Source of the DNA: a virus
Direction: 5' to 3' (one strand)
Length of the DNA stretch: 29,535 nucleotides
IMG/VR virus record: IMGVR_UViG_3300009506_000139
Coordinates: 1-29,535 of that record
The notes beneath the pieces were generated by a model, which ran no database searches, was not told the DNA's origin, and was given only the letters and a program-made list of their open reading frames with translations. Each line of letters opens with the position of its first letter. The stretch's first letter is position 1. Position numbers and translations under genes: made by a program. Of this stretch, positions 1-6,651 are shown one piece after another.

Positions 1-5
1 TGGTT

Positions 6-413
6 CTAGCCCTCGCTTCCATCGTCCTCCACCGGCTCGATTGCTTCCCTCAGTTTACGAACCATCTCCTCTGTCCAGGTGTGATCGAAGTGATCCAAGA
101 CTTTCTGGACACGGACCCGCATCTTCCTCAGATCAACAACCTCCTCCTGAAGTTCGCTGATCGTCTGACGTAGCCCATCAATGAACACCCTACGGGTCTC
201 GCTCTGCTCCAGAATCAGATCGTGGGCTTCCAGCGATTCGTCCATCCCACACGTACAAGCCTCAAATAAGTAGTCACCATCTCTCGAAAGAAAGATATAC
301 CTGGATTTACAATCGTGGTGATGCGTAGCATAGCCCCGAAGATCGGGAACCTGTTTGATCCGAATCTCATCCGGTTTCATGTTCGGATCAGTCTTTACCA
401 GAAACTCAACCAT
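6..413 (-). CDS. Hypothetical phage protein with Cys/His-rich N-terminus and coiled coil
   Basis: A 135-residue protein of unknown function. The start at 413 is chosen because GGGAG lies 6-10 bases upstream; an in-frame upstream ATG lacks such a site and would overlap the previous gene further. Residues about 25-60 hold a His/Cys cluster (HHHDC, then CTCG) that could bind a metal. Residues about 70-125 are charged and heptad-like, suggesting a coiled coil, and the C-terminus is acidic. Its ATG overlaps the stop of the small gene before it, so the two are probably translationally coupled. No family is recognised. The reading frame is well supported; the function is open. Confidence 0.7.
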   Translation of the reverse strand: MVEFLVKTDPNMKPDEIRIKQVPDLRGYATHHHDCKSRYIFLSRDGDYLFEACTCGMDESLEAHDLILEQSETRRVFIDGLRQTISELQEEVVDLRKMRVRVQKVLDHFDHTWTEEMVRKLREAIEPVEDDGSEG

Positions 414-549
414 CTTCTTTCTCCCTACGAAGTTCCTCAATGATTTGGCGCATCAGGTCCACAGGAACCAGAATCGCTTTCGACCGAAACTCAGGATCGT
501 CCAGGATCACTTCGATCTCATCCAGCATCTTCAGATCATCCCCAGTCAC
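406..549 (-). CDS. Small acidic hypothetical protein, GTG start
   Basis: A 47-residue reading frame that fills the gap between two longer genes. It begins with a GTG whose last bases form the TGA stop of the upstream gene (GTGA overlap), and its own TGA overlaps the start of the next gene. This double overlap is the signature of the surrounding operon and is the main argument that it is real. The upstream GGGAAGAA can serve as a ribosome site. The product is helical and charged (start VTGDDLKMLDE, end RREKEDG) with no recognisable domain or membrane segment. Confidence 0.55.
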   Translation of the reverse strand: MTGDDLKMLDEIEVILDDPEFRSKAILVPVDLMRQIIEELRREKEDG

Positions 550-1028
550 TTCTTCCCTTCCAGCATCGCAAAGCCAGACGAACTCTCAGAAATGAACTTG
601 GCCTTGTTGTCCCGAACATACGTCCCCAGTGTTCCGCCGTCCCGAGTCATCAAGTAGGGAAGGAAAGCTGTGATCATATCGATCATCCCGTTCTCCACCA
701 TGTTCAATGCTGTCCGTATCCAATCATGGATATGACGCCACACCACTTTTCGAGCTTGATCCAACATCTTCTGATCGTACTCGGCACGATTACATCGGGT
801 TCGCGGATGGTATGGTTTGATCGCTATGGCCCGAGCCGCTACTCGCTGAGCATCGACTCGGATCAGAAAGGGCATCTCGTCCAAAACGAATTGAACACCG
901 CTCTCATCACCCTGACGAATAATGGCAATCTGATCGCAACCATGCTTCTCCAGCAATTCCGCAATTGCTGTCTGACTCGACTGCACCGTAACCTTCGTAT
1001 CCCAGCTAGTCGGAAGTGTTCTCTGCAT
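546..1028 (-). CDS. Conserved phage hypothetical protein
   Basis: A 160-residue protein. The start at 1028 (MQRTLPTSW) is chosen because the reading frame before it would run through most of the upstream Cys-rich gene; GGGG lies about 6 bases upstream. The middle (GCDQIAIIRQ, then a strand-rich part ending FLIRV) followed by a helical block (ARKVVWRHIHDWIRTALNMV) resembles, from memory, a common phage family of unknown function in which a short beta region precedes a helix ending near a conserved Gly. It overlaps the gene upstream by 23 bases and the small GTG gene downstream by 4. No enzyme motif is visible. Confidence 0.7.
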   Translation of the reverse strand: MQRTLPTSWDTKVTVQSSQTAIAELLEKHGCDQIAIIRQGDESGVQFVLDEMPFLIRVDAQRVAARAIAIKPYHPRTRCNRAEYDQKMLDQARKVVWRHIHDWIRTALNMVENGMIDMITAFLPYLMTRDGGTLGTYVRDNKAKFISESSSGFAMLEGKK

Positions 1029-1254
1029 CCCTATTCCCCGGTTTGTTGATGCTGATATGCCAGTCGCAATCCCCGCCGTACTCGCACTCATCCCCTGGAC
1101 ACGGAACCTTGTACCCAGGCTCACAACGATCAACCCCCGTACATTCGCAAGGCATCAAATCATCCAGTTCGCAGCTGCACTCACCCATATCGGCTACCAA
1201 GCCCTCAAAGCCGTGGTCACTGAGATACTGCCTGACGATCGCTTTTACGGTCAT
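1006..1254 (-). CDS. Cysteine-rich small phage protein
   Basis: An 82-residue protein beginning MTVKAIVRQYLSDHGFEGL. It has ten cysteines in the stretch after residue 25 (GECSC, MPCEC, DRCEP, VPCPGDEC, GDCDW), which suggests a structural metal site rather than disulfides in a cytosolic phage protein. A short helix carrying a Gly-Phe-x-Gly-Leu turn precedes the Cys cluster; this layout is, from memory, recurrent in unrelated tailed phages with no known role. The start is placed at 1254, where ATGA overlaps the upstream stop and GGAAGGGAAA precedes the ATG. Confidence 0.72.
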   Translation of the reverse strand: MTVKAIVRQYLSDHGFEGLVADMGECSCELDDLMPCECTGVDRCEPGYKVPCPGDECEYGGDCDWHISINKPGNRDAENTSD

Positions 1255-1574
1255 TTTCCCTTCCTCTCCAGATTCCACCAAAACATTGCGAAGTTGGCAA
1301 CATCGACTGGATCACCTTTCCCAACATGATCCTGAATCCGATCACGGATCACATCCAGAGCCCCACTCACACTAGAACTATCCCAACCATCAGGAGTACA
1401 CCAGCCCTTCCTACCCTCTAACATTTTCTCAAGCAGCTTGATTTTCATCTCGACGCAGAAATCATCGACCGCATCACACAGATTGAGAGCTTCGTGCATC
1501 TGACTCTCACTCGTTTTCCGACGATACGACTCTACAAAATGAAAAAGCTCCCTGGCAGTTTCTTTCATATCCAT
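1251..1574 (-). CDS. Hypothetical protein with phage-typical C-terminal motif
   Basis: A 107-residue protein starting at 1574, where AGGAG lies 7 bases upstream of the ATG. The first 60 residues are mostly helical and acidic. The C-terminal part (HVGKGDPVDVANFAMFWWN) matches a short motif seen at the end of many small phage proteins; its function is not known to me. The gene begins just after the stop of the MazG-like gene and ends with a 4-base overlap with the Cys-rich gene, so all three are likely made from one message. No signal peptide or membrane segment. Confidence 0.68.
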   Translation of the reverse strand: MDMKETARELFHFVESYRRKTSESQMHEALNLCDAVDDFCVEMKIKLLEKMLEGRKGWCTPDGWDSSSVSGALDVIRDRIQDHVGKGDPVDVANFAMFWWNLERKGK

Positions 1575-1575
1575 C

Positions 1576-1986
1576 TCAAAACTCCTTTCCACCATGTTTG
1601 TAGGGGCGGCGAGCATTGTAGATCATTTTGTCGATCAAGGCTCCAGCCATATCCCATCCACGGGCAACGGCAAGGTCCATGATCCGAATAATCGCATCGG
1701 CCAGCTCCTCCTCGATTCCGAGACGATGCGTGATCTTATCGGACCTCGCGTTTCCATTACGCAGAGCCTCTAGCCCCTCACTGATCTCGCTGTGAATCAA
1801 GGCCAGCATCTCCCCGTTGTTCCGCTCCTCGTCCCACCAGCCATGTCCTTTGGCATTAGAATGAACGACCCGAGCTATTCGGTAGAAATGTTCCACGAAA
1901 TCCTGAGCCGCTTCTTCCGTGGGAATCCATCCGCGCTCCTGCAACTCTTCCAATGTCCGCTGGCCCCAACCTTCCTGGTCAGTCAT
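1576..1986 (-). CDS. MazG-like nucleotide pyrophosphohydrolase
   Basis: A 136-residue all-helical protein. The family hydrolyses nucleoside triphosphates or modified nucleotides to the monophosphate and pyrophosphate, using Mg2+ held by an ExxE...ExxD set. Here E67 and E70 (HSEISEGLE) form the first pair, and E94 with D97 (EEELADAIIRI) the second, at the spacing expected for the all-alpha NTP-PPase fold. A 20-40 residue N-terminal extension precedes the core. In phages such enzymes are proposed to clean the nucleotide pool or blunt host alarmone signalling. Which substrate it uses cannot be told. The start overlaps the upstream stop by 4 bases. Confidence 0.8.
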   Translation of the reverse strand: MTDQEGWGQRTLEELQERGWIPTEEAAQDFVEHFYRIARVVHSNAKGHGWWDEERNNGEMLALIHSEISEGLEALRNGNARSDKITHRLGIEEELADAIIRIMDLAVARGWDMAGALIDKMIYNARRPYKHGGKEF

Positions 1987-2237
1987 CCTCGACTCTCCTT
2001 TTTCTTCTCCCAGACGCGCCGCTCCTCATCTTGCAGCAGCACGACCAAACACGCTTTGCAAAAATGCTGGCGCACAGGTCCAGCCGCCTCAGCCAGATAT
2101 GCGTCTAGGTAAACCGTCGTAGACGAATTCGCCTCGGTCGGTCTCCACCGCACCGGAACAAAGACTTGACGACCATCCGCGCCGACCTCCATATCAATAG
2201 GACGATCGCAGCGGTTGCAGATGTATTGCTTCGTCAT
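1983..2237 (-). CDS. Zinc-ribbon-like small protein
   Basis: An 84-residue protein with two Cys pairs: CNRC near residue 7-10 and CKAC near residue 60-63, separated by about 50 residues, as in a two-knuckle zinc ribbon with a long insertion. The middle (VFVPVRWRP, TTVYLDAYLAE) looks beta-rich, and the C-terminus is basic (RRVWEKKKESRG). Many phage zinc-ribbon proteins bind nucleic acid or help a larger enzyme; nothing here identifies the partner. Its stop overlaps the MazG-like start. The ribosome site is weak (GGAAGCGAG), so it may depend on coupling to the upstream gene, which ends 3 bases away. Confidence 0.65.
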   Translation of the reverse strand: MTKQYICNRCDRPIDMEVGADGRQVFVPVRWRPTEANSSTTVYLDAYLAEAAGPVRQHFCKACLVVLLQDEERRVWEKKKESRG

Positions 2238-2240
2238 GGG

Positions 2241-2735
2241 TCAGCTCGCTTCCTGGGCCGGTTCCTGCTCCTGCTCCCCGTGATCGCAGTTCTCGTCATG
2301 CGTATGCACCGGGAGCTCATGAGCATTGACGTTCCAGATAGTCCGGAAAATCCGATGGATATATTGGAGCCGCTGCATCCCCAAGTCCATCTCCCGTTTC
2401 CCCTTCGGATTGCGAGCAAGGCTCTTCGCCTTTTGCATCTGCACCAGCATCCCATCCATCGCGTCCAAATTGTCCCGGATCAGAAACATGAGAGTCGCCG
2501 TGCCGCGAAACGACTCATCGAGCCCACAATCACATTCGGCTGCCTCTTGAGACTTCTGGATAGCTTTTTTGCCGAACTTCTGCTTCCACCAGCTCTCGGG
2601 GACAGCCAGCTTCGCGCACCCCACCGAGTGGTGCATCTGCGATCCTAACCGCCGCAGGAAGGGAATCGTCTCGATCTCCTGAGCTTCTTTGTCTGTAAAC
2701 AGGTCCAGAACCTCTTTCGTCAATTCGTGTCGCAC
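2241..2735 (-). CDS. Hypothetical protein, GTG start
   Basis: A 164-residue, largely helical protein of unknown function. The start codon is GTG, with AGGAG 6 bases upstream, a good ribosome site. Features visible are an amphipathic helix at residues 3-30, a CDCG motif near residue 70 that might bind metal together with C39, and an acidic, His-containing tail (HTHDENCDHGEQEQE). There is no membrane segment and no catalytic signature I recognise. It precedes the zinc-ribbon gene with 3 bases between stop and start. Confidence 0.68.
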   Translation of the reverse strand: MRHELTKEVLDLFTDKEAQEIETIPFLRRLGSQMHHSVGCAKLAVPESWWKQKFGKKAIQKSQEAAECDCGLDESFRGTATLMFLIRDNLDAMDGMLVQMQKAKSLARNPKGKREMDLGMQRLQYIHRIFRTIWNVNAHELPVHTHDENCDHGEQEQEPAQEAS

Positions 2736-2751
2736 AACGCTCTCCTTTCCA

Positions 2752-2979
2752 TTAGTCCACGCTCAGCGGAGACTCCTCTTTGATCTCAGCTCCGATCAGC
2801 TCCATGATTTTAGATGCCTTGGTATTAACACCTAGAGGAATCTGACCACCAATCAGATGAATACCCGATCTCGATTGAGCCGATGGAATCATCTCCATAT
2901 CCACGACGAAGTCGATACGATCTGTCCAAATATAAATCGATTCGTTCGACAATCCTTTAACCTTAATAAATTCAGTCAT
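2752..2979 (-). CDS. FlbD/YlzI-like small protein
   Basis: A 75-residue protein beginning MTEFIKVKGLSNESIYIW. Its plan, a short strand, a turn, a strand ending in I-D-x-V, a Gly-Gly hairpin (GIHLIGG) and a final helix (TKASKIMELI), matches the small FlbD/YlzI-type fold whose bacterial members sit in flagellar operons but whose phage members have no known role. A second protein of the same plan is encoded at 21297-21479 and seems to continue into 21135-21296, so these may be paralogues. AGGAGGAAGG precedes the start by a few bases. Assignment to the family is by eye. Confidence 0.55.
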   Translation of the reverse strand: MTEFIKVKGLSNESIYIWTDRIDFVVDMEMIPSAQSRSGIHLIGGQIPLGVNTKASKIMELIGAEIKEESPLSVD

Positions 2980-3107
2980 ATCAGTTTCCTTCCTCCTGAG
3001 CTTCCAATAGATCGGTTAGTTTGAATAAATCCCGTTCCGCAGCAGAGAAAACAGTCTTTCGCTGCTTCCTTATCGATGATCGATTCAAAGTCTAGAATCT
3101 CATTCAT
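2976..3107 (-). CDS. Small Cys-containing hypothetical protein
   Basis: A 43-residue reading frame filling the space between the CsrA-like gene and the FlbD-like gene. The ATG at 3107 has GAGGAG about 7 bases upstream and overlaps the CsrA-like stop; its TGA overlaps the next ATG (ATGA). Both edges therefore fit the operon pattern. The product has an acidic helix (LDFESIIDKEAA) followed by CFLCCGTGF, a compact Cys motif that could be half of a metal site, and a Gly/Ser-rich end. No function can be proposed. Confidence 0.5.
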   Translation of the reverse strand: MNEILDFESIIDKEAAKDCFLCCGTGFIQTNRSIGSSGGRKLI

Positions 3108-3294
3108 GCCCCAACTCCTCTCGTGGCTCCCTGGTAATCTTCACGTCCCGAGGAGCACGGATCGCAACCTTGACGACCCTGCCCGAACGATCCCGCCGAC
3201 CGACCCGAACCGTGATGTCATCACCGATCCGAACCTCCGTATTGTCATCGACGGTCAGCGCAAGCCAACCTCGTTGTTTCTTTTTCTCACTCAT
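3100..3294 (-). CDS. CsrA-like RNA-binding translational regulator
   Basis: A 64-residue protein whose core (residues 10-60) follows CsrA closely: LALTVDDNTEVRIGDDITV aligns with the usual LxLTRxxGExIxIGDDIxV, then VKVAIRAPRDVKITRE aligns with the VRIGIxAPKxVxVxRE segment. CsrA dimers bind GGA in hairpin loops or Shine-Dalgarno sites and block or alter translation. The Arg of the VxRE element (R55 here), key for RNA contact, is kept. The Arg in the first strand (LTR) is replaced by Val, and an extra basic N-terminus (SEKKKQR) is present. Its start overlaps the exonuclease stop by 4 bases. It could target host or phage messages; the RNA target is unknown. Confidence 0.8.
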   Translation of the reverse strand: MSEKKKQRGWLALTVDDNTEVRIGDDITVRVGRRDRSGRVVKVAIRAPRDVKITREPREELGHE

Positions 3295-3803
3295 CGAAAC
3301 CTCAGCTTCCAGCGTTTGACCATCTCCTCAAACGCTTCGAGATTTCCAATCGCATCATCGAGAGGATTGTGAGTATGCTCCGTCTTCCGCAGATGCTTAA
3401 AATTTAGGAACATGCTACGAACCAAACCTTTATAAAGCGATCCAAGATTCGTCGAACTATGCCCAAATGGATTGCGCCCTAAGAAATGATGAAAGTACCA
3501 TGCAACAAACATCCAATCGAAACCGTTATTGTCACTGATGAAGAAGGGACGTTCCCCCTGGCAAACCTCCTCAATCCAAGACGCGAATCGCTGCATCGTA
3601 CCACCGGCATCCGGGAAGTTAATCGTGTCCTCTCTGGTGAATCCAGAGACCTTCAGTGCCTGGGGAACCCATCGCTCACTGATCGGCTTCAGGTAGTCCA
3701 GGAACGTAGACCGACCCTCATCCAGAGCAGCCGCCCCGATAGCGATCATCGAGTAGTCACCAGGGATCGGGCCGTCCGCTTCGATGTCCACCACGATTAT
3801 CAT
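3291..3803 (-). CDS. DEDDh-family 3'-5' exonuclease
   Basis: A 170-residue protein of the RNase T/DnaQ superfamily, which removes nucleotides from 3' ends of DNA or RNA using two metal ions. The catalytic set is visible: D6 and E8 (VVDIEADG), D96 (NNGFDWMF) and H145 with D150 (HNPLDDAIGNLEAF), the H-x4-D order marking the DEDDh subgroup. It is a stand-alone domain, so it may act on RNA (as exoribonuclease) or proofread; the separate polymerase at 23616-26705 keeps at least the DxE motif of its own exonuclease domain. It is followed by the CsrA-like gene with a 4-base overlap and preceded the same way. Confidence 0.85.
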   Translation of the reverse strand: MIIVVDIEADGPIPGDYSMIAIGAAALDEGRSTFLDYLKPISERWVPQALKVSGFTREDTINFPDAGGTMQRFASWIEEVCQGERPFFISDNNGFDWMFVAWYFHHFLGRNPFGHSSTNLGSLYKGLVRSMFLNFKHLRKTEHTHNPLDDAIGNLEAFEEMVKRWKLRFR

Positions 3804-4123
3804 TCCTGCGTTCCCTCTTCTGGCTCCTCAGCCGTCTCCGGTTCTTCCTGGTCCGCTTGAGGCTCGGGATCGGAGCTCTCTTCCGGTTCATCCTCATCAT
3901 CCTCGATGCCCCCGAAATCGACTCCCCCATCTTCAAACTCACCGACCATCAAATCAGTAAATTCCGCAGCCATCTCCGTTGCGATAACTTCGTGAGCCAA
4001 CCGTAGATCAACCGGATCAAGATTCATACTGGCAACCGTTCCCATCAGATTGTCCAAGCGCGGAAGAAACTGCTCCAGGAATTCGTCGAGGACAACGCCG
4101 TTCGTATCTACCACTTGGCTCAT
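3800..4123 (-). CDS. Acidic-tailed hypothetical protein
   Basis: A 107-residue protein. Residues 1-70 contain two predicted helices (LDEFLEQFLPRLDNLM and LRLAHEVIATEMAAEFTDLM). Residues 72-107 are a low-complexity acidic tail with about 20 Asp/Glu, Pro-rich (EEPETAEEPEEG). Such tails occur in proteins that mimic DNA or contact basic partners such as single-stranded DNA-binding or anti-host proteins, but that is only a possibility here. Start and stop overlap the neighbouring genes by 4 bases each. No family is recognised. Confidence 0.65.
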   Translation of the reverse strand: MSQVVDTNGVVLDEFLEQFLPRLDNLMGTVASMNLDPVDLRLAHEVIATEMAAEFTDLMVGEFEDGGVDFGGIEDDEDEPEESSDPEPQADQEEPETAEEPEEGTQE

Positions 4124-4353
4124 TTCTTCTCCTCCACCTTCTGAAACTTATAGACCGGTTTGATCCGTTCGTTCAAAAACTTCCCGGACGACGGAGCATC
4201 CACGAATTTTCGAAACTCCGCATAAGGCACATCCATGTATTCATAGAGCCCCCCGTTCCTGAAGAGGACTTGCATCGTTCCCAGGTCAGGATCAACCTCA
4301 GATGTCGAGGTCCATCCGGCTCCCAGGATGTTTGAGCTGTGAAGTAGTATCAT
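4120..4353 (-). CDS. KTSC-domain protein
   Basis: A 77-residue protein consisting of little more than one KTSC-type domain. The domain signature is seen as a beta-rich part (MQVLFRNGGLYEYMDVP), a helix (AEFRKFVDAPSSGKFLNE) and the terminal IKPVYKF, which matches the usual G-x-Y-x-Y-x-x-VP, SxGxFxN and IKxxY landmarks. The family is common next to phage and plasmid nucleic-acid enzymes, but its activity is unknown. The start at 4353 is chosen because GGAGG lies 5 bases upstream and the ATG overlaps the previous stop; a longer frame upstream would overlap it fully. Confidence 0.75.
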   Translation of the reverse strand: MILLHSSNILGAGWTSTSEVDPDLGTMQVLFRNGGLYEYMDVPYAEFRKFVDAPSSGKFLNERIKPVYKFQKVEEKK

Positions 4354-4655
4354 TTGATCCTCCAGGTGATATGGTAGAGACGATGGATTGTCGAGCCACA
4401 AAGGCGACATGGCTTTCCAGAAGAAAAGGTTCGCTCTATCGAATACTCCAGTTCGCATTCAGGACACTGCCTCTCCATCGATCCATCGAAGGGGAAAGCA
4501 TGGCGACACCGATGACAAATTAACCGTGAGAGCTGCCCATGAACAGAGATCGTTGTTCCATCAGCATAAAGATCATCTATTAGCTGGTCTCGTTGCTCTT
4601 TCGGCAAAGATAAGGCTTGACGCCTCAACTCTTCGAATTCGATCTCGTCGCTCAT
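4350..4655 (-). CDS. Zinc-ribbon protein with three CxxC knuckles
   Basis: A 101-residue protein starting at the ATG that overlaps the previous stop (ATGA at 4655). The N-terminal 45 residues are helical (DEIEFEELRRQALSLPKEQR). The C-terminal half carries three knuckles: CHRC, CPEC and CRLC, a pattern found in zinc ribbons of transcription or replication accessory proteins. Possibly one knuckle pair forms a full ribbon and the third pairs with a nearby His (STIHRLYH). The role is unknown; the context is a string of small accessory genes. Confidence 0.65.
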   Translation of the reverse strand: MSDEIEFEELRRQALSLPKEQRDQLIDDLYADGTTISVHGQLSRLICHRCRHAFPFDGSMERQCPECELEYSIERTFSSGKPCRLCGSTIHRLYHITWRIK

Positions 4656-4939
4656 ATACGCCCCTCTCGCAAACCTTTCGCACCTCCACACTCGACCCAA
4701 TGCTTATATGCACCAGGACTTCCCCAAGACGCCGCTGGCATCATATTATAGAGATATGCGCCATAGGCCGGGAGATTGCGCTGATTCTCCATGTCGGCCC
4801 GACTACAGGCTTCCATGAAGTTATTGGACACGATCGCCTGAAGGAAATGACCCAGAGGATGTCCCTCCTCCGTGTATCCCTCCAAAGCCTGAACCATGTG
4901 CTCCGGAATCGCATAACCTTGAAAAGTGTACCCACTCAT
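4652..4939 (-). CDS. Conserved phage hypothetical protein (PEHM...GHFLQAI type)
   Basis: A 95-residue protein with a layout that, from memory, recurs across tailed phages: a start of the form Y-x-F-x-G-x-x-IP (YTFQGYAIPEHMVQALEGY), then PLGHFLQAIVSNNFMEACSRAD, a run NLPAYGAYLYN, and W with G-S downstream. The function of this family is unknown. GGAGG lies 5-6 bases upstream of the ATG, and the gene overlaps both neighbours by 4 bases. The helical, compact sequence suggests a small cytosolic regulator or inhibitor, but that is a guess. Confidence 0.72.
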   Translation of the reverse strand: MSGYTFQGYAIPEHMVQALEGYTEEGHPLGHFLQAIVSNNFMEACSRADMENQRNLPAYGAYLYNMMPAASWGSPGAYKHWVECGGAKGLREGRI

Positions 4940-5271
4940 AAAAACCTCCAGAATTTCCTAATAGATTGACGAAGCTGATCACAAAAAGATTCTTTAGATT
5001 CTTTCCATGGAGACGGTAAAGTAAATTGAAATATCCCATCCTCTAAATTGATCGTATTATCTTCTAAGTCCCCAAGTAGGTCTCCAACCAGATAGCCTTT
5101 ACCATCATCCACTATATACCACGGACCAACTTCTATACGAACTGATCCAGGTTTTATCGGAGGAAGATTAAGTTGTCCATAGACATACCCATCCTCAAGT
5201 ATCTCCAGTAAACCTATTTCATTGCCATGCAAATAAGAATGTGATGTCTTATCTAACACTTCACCACCCAT
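4936..5271 (-). CDS. Hypothetical beta-rich protein, start uncertain
   Basis: About 111 residues if it begins at the ATG ending at 5271 (MGGEVLDKTSHSYLHG). That ATG sits directly after AGAAAGGA, closer than usual; a GTG four codons downstream would put the same ribosome site 12 bases away. The frame upstream overlaps the small membrane gene and is unlikely to be coding. The middle is rich in short strands (VYGQLNLPPIKPGSVRIEV, GPWYIVDDGKGYLVGD). It is A+T-richer than the flanking genes (many ATA, TTA and AGA-type codons), so it may be a later acquisition. No family is recognised. Confidence 0.55.
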   Translation of the reverse strand: MGGEVLDKTSHSYLHGNEIGLLEILEDGYVYGQLNLPPIKPGSVRIEVGPWYIVDDGKGYLVGDLLGDLEDNTINLEDGIFQFTLPSPWKESKESFCDQLRQSIRKFWRFL

Positions 5272-5455
5272 TCCTTTCTGCCCAGCCATCGAAGCGGTTG
5301 AGCATCGCCGCAAAGGTTCGGCTCTTGAAGAAAGCTCCCAGGACATACCCCAGAACGAAAAATGCCCCTGGCCGTCCTAAGAACCAAACCAAGTCTGTAT
5401 AACCTCGAATCACCGTTTCCGCAGTTGTCACCAGAATCCCAATCATCTCATCCAT
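5261..5455 (-). CDS. Small single-pass membrane protein
   Basis: A 64-residue protein with one hydrophobic segment (roughly residues 27-43, PGAFFVLGYVLGAFF) preceded by a short amphipathic N-terminus (MIGILVTTAETVIRGYTDL) and followed by a basic, aromatic tail. GGAG lies 7 bases before the ATG. Small one-pass proteins in phages include holins, superinfection-exclusion factors and membrane anchors. No lysis enzyme is found in this window, so calling it a holin is not justified. Confidence 0.6.
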   Translation of the reverse strand: MDEMIGILVTTAETVIRGYTDLVWFLGRPGAFFVLGYVLGAFFKSRTFAAMLNRFDGWAERNGW

Positions 5456-5473
5456 GAGACAGCTCCTTCGTTG

Positions 5474-5695
5474 TTATTCATCGTCCAAGCTAATTGCTTC
5501 CCGCACGAAACGAGAAGTTTGACGAGTCGTTTTAATTCCGCCGTTGAGTAAGTCAAAGACTAACTCCCTCAATGCTTCAGACCTCGTATAGTTAAACCCT
5601 GTATCTTTCCGTACCTTCTCGATCATCCTGTCGAGACGTTTGACGGCAGACGGTTCTATCCTCAGCGTAATAACCGATTTCGTTTTGGACGCCAT
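5474..5695 (-). CDS. Ribbon-helix-helix (CopG/Arc-like) DNA-binding protein
   Basis: A 73-residue protein. A short strand (KSVITLRIEP) is followed by a helix (SAVKRLDRMIEKVRKDTG) and, after YTRSEAL, a second helix (RELVFDLLNGG), the order expected of an MetJ/Arc ribbon-helix-helix dimer that inserts its beta ribbon into the DNA major groove. The start at 5695 has AGGAGG 5 bases upstream. It lies just after the hairpin at 5717-5746. A second protein of this type is encoded at 28325-28570, so either might read the operator-like motifs at the two promoters. Confidence 0.75.
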   Translation of the reverse strand: MASKTKSVITLRIEPSAVKRLDRMIEKVRKDTGFNYTRSEALRELVFDLLNGGIKTTRQTSRFVREAISLDDE

Positions 5696-5716
5696 CAATG
5701 CCTCCTATTCATTGAA

Positions 5717-5746
5717 GGGGGAGCCTCAGTCTAATAAGGCTCCCCC
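5717..5746 (-). terminator. Strong hairpin, possible terminator
   Basis: A perfect 9-base inverted repeat (GGGGGAGCC and GGCTCCCCC) with a 12-base A+T-rich loop lies between the DUF932-like gene and the ribbon-helix-helix gene. On the minus strand it is followed by TTCAATG, not a proper T run, so it may pause or stop transcription only partly, or protect the 3' end of the upstream message. No promoter is visible between it and the next gene, so readthrough is probably used. Confidence 0.55.
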
Positions 5747-5754
5747 AAGTTACA

Positions 5755-6582
5755 TCAGTCGCTCTTGCTGCTACGAGCCGATTTCGCGGTCTCGCTGTCC
5801 TGAAGATAGTAGCGACCAATGGCTTCCCCGACCCGCAGAGACCCATCGCCCTCCAGACGATGTGTAGCCACGTAGGTCAGACCGTTCAGCAGCCCCCACT
5901 GCGAGTCGGTTTCGATATTGTCGATGACCTCACCCCATTTCGTGGAGGTGAGTTCGGTGATCTGTTTCTTCGCGCCACGAATATCACCCAGCGTCAACGG
6001 TCCGCTCTCCACCAATTCTTTGAAAAGAGGAGCCGTTTCGATCATCACTCCTGCACAACGACCGATCTGAGCAGCAGCATCGTCAGCGTCCAACAGATTA
6101 TTTCCCTCTTCCCCCGAGGTATGGCGCAGAAGAAAATTGCCAAACTGATTGGCGCTGTGGAATTGGTTGAGGCATTCCATGAACGCCAGGAAGAGCTGAA
6201 TGCCAAACTTGCAGGAACCGTTGTAACTGTTACGCACCAGCAAGCCAACCTTCATCGTCCGTTCGATTCCGTTTTTGATCGAAGCGATCGGCTCCTCGCT
6301 CATGTAGTACGCCGAAAAGCGTTGTCCGGTAAATTCCGGTTTTTTCATCTCGGACCAGCTGAACTTGCTCCGAGTCTGCACGTCCTGCACGATCTGGAGA
6401 GCTGTCTCATTCGTAATCAGCTGGTAGCCACGGCTCACATCGCTGACCGGCTGAAACAGACCATCGTCGTCTTTGACCTTGATGATTTGACGATTGGTTT
6501 CCCTGCCCTCACTGGTAAGAATCGGTTCGGTTTCCACCGCAGCAAAGGGGTCTGAGAACTTGTAAGGTTTGGATGGCGGCAT
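5755..6582 (-). CDS. DUF932-like phage/plasmid protein
   Basis: A 275-residue protein. The segment GYQLITNETALQIVQDV, the later SYNGSCKFGIQLFLAF and MECLNQ give the layout of DUF932-type phage/plasmid proteins, in which a region of the form 'Y-x-v-x-x-n-e-a-l' is followed by 'vvxNShdGS' and a conserved Cys/Asn. No activity has been established for the family; links to recombination or plasmid maintenance are tentative. The gene has its own consensus promoter (6634-6663) and a hairpin after its stop, so it is likely transcribed as a single-gene unit, unlike its neighbours. AAGGA lies 7 bases upstream of the ATG. Confidence 0.72.
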   Translation of the reverse strand: MPPSKPYKFSDPFAAVETEPILTSEGRETNRQIIKVKDDDGLFQPVSDVSRGYQLITNETALQIVQDVQTRSKFSWSEMKKPEFTGQRFSAYYMSEEPIASIKNGIERTMKVGLLVRNSYNGSCKFGIQLFLAFMECLNQFHSANQFGNFLLRHTSGEEGNNLLDADDAAAQIGRCAGVMIETAPLFKELVESGPLTLGDIRGAKKQITELTSTKWGEVIDNIETDSQWGLLNGLTYVATHRLEGDGSLRVGEAIGRYYLQDSETAKSARSSKSD

Positions 6583-6628
6583 TGTTGGTTCCTTTCGTTT
6601 CGTTCAGTTCAATACAACCTACAGATGA

Positions 6629-6651
6629 ATACGATTGTATCCTATTCGTAT
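6629..6651. promoter_or_regulatory. Inverted-repeat operator candidate over the -10 box
   Basis: On the minus strand ATACGA and TCGTAT, exact reverse complements, flank 11 bases that contain most of the -10 hexamer. The same half-sites occur, in the other order and 9 bases apart, over the -10 box of the promoter at 28596-28625. The position means that a bound dimer would block polymerase. A ribbon-helix-helix protein is the natural candidate. Confidence 0.55.

Noticed and set aside
5261-5455. Holin
   Set aside because: It has a single membrane segment but no endolysin or other lysis gene is near, so the name would be unsupported.
5860-6555. Plus-strand open frame of 231 codons
   Set aside because: Antisense to the DUF932-like gene. 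It has no domain and no ribosome site, and the minus-strand gene has its own promoter.
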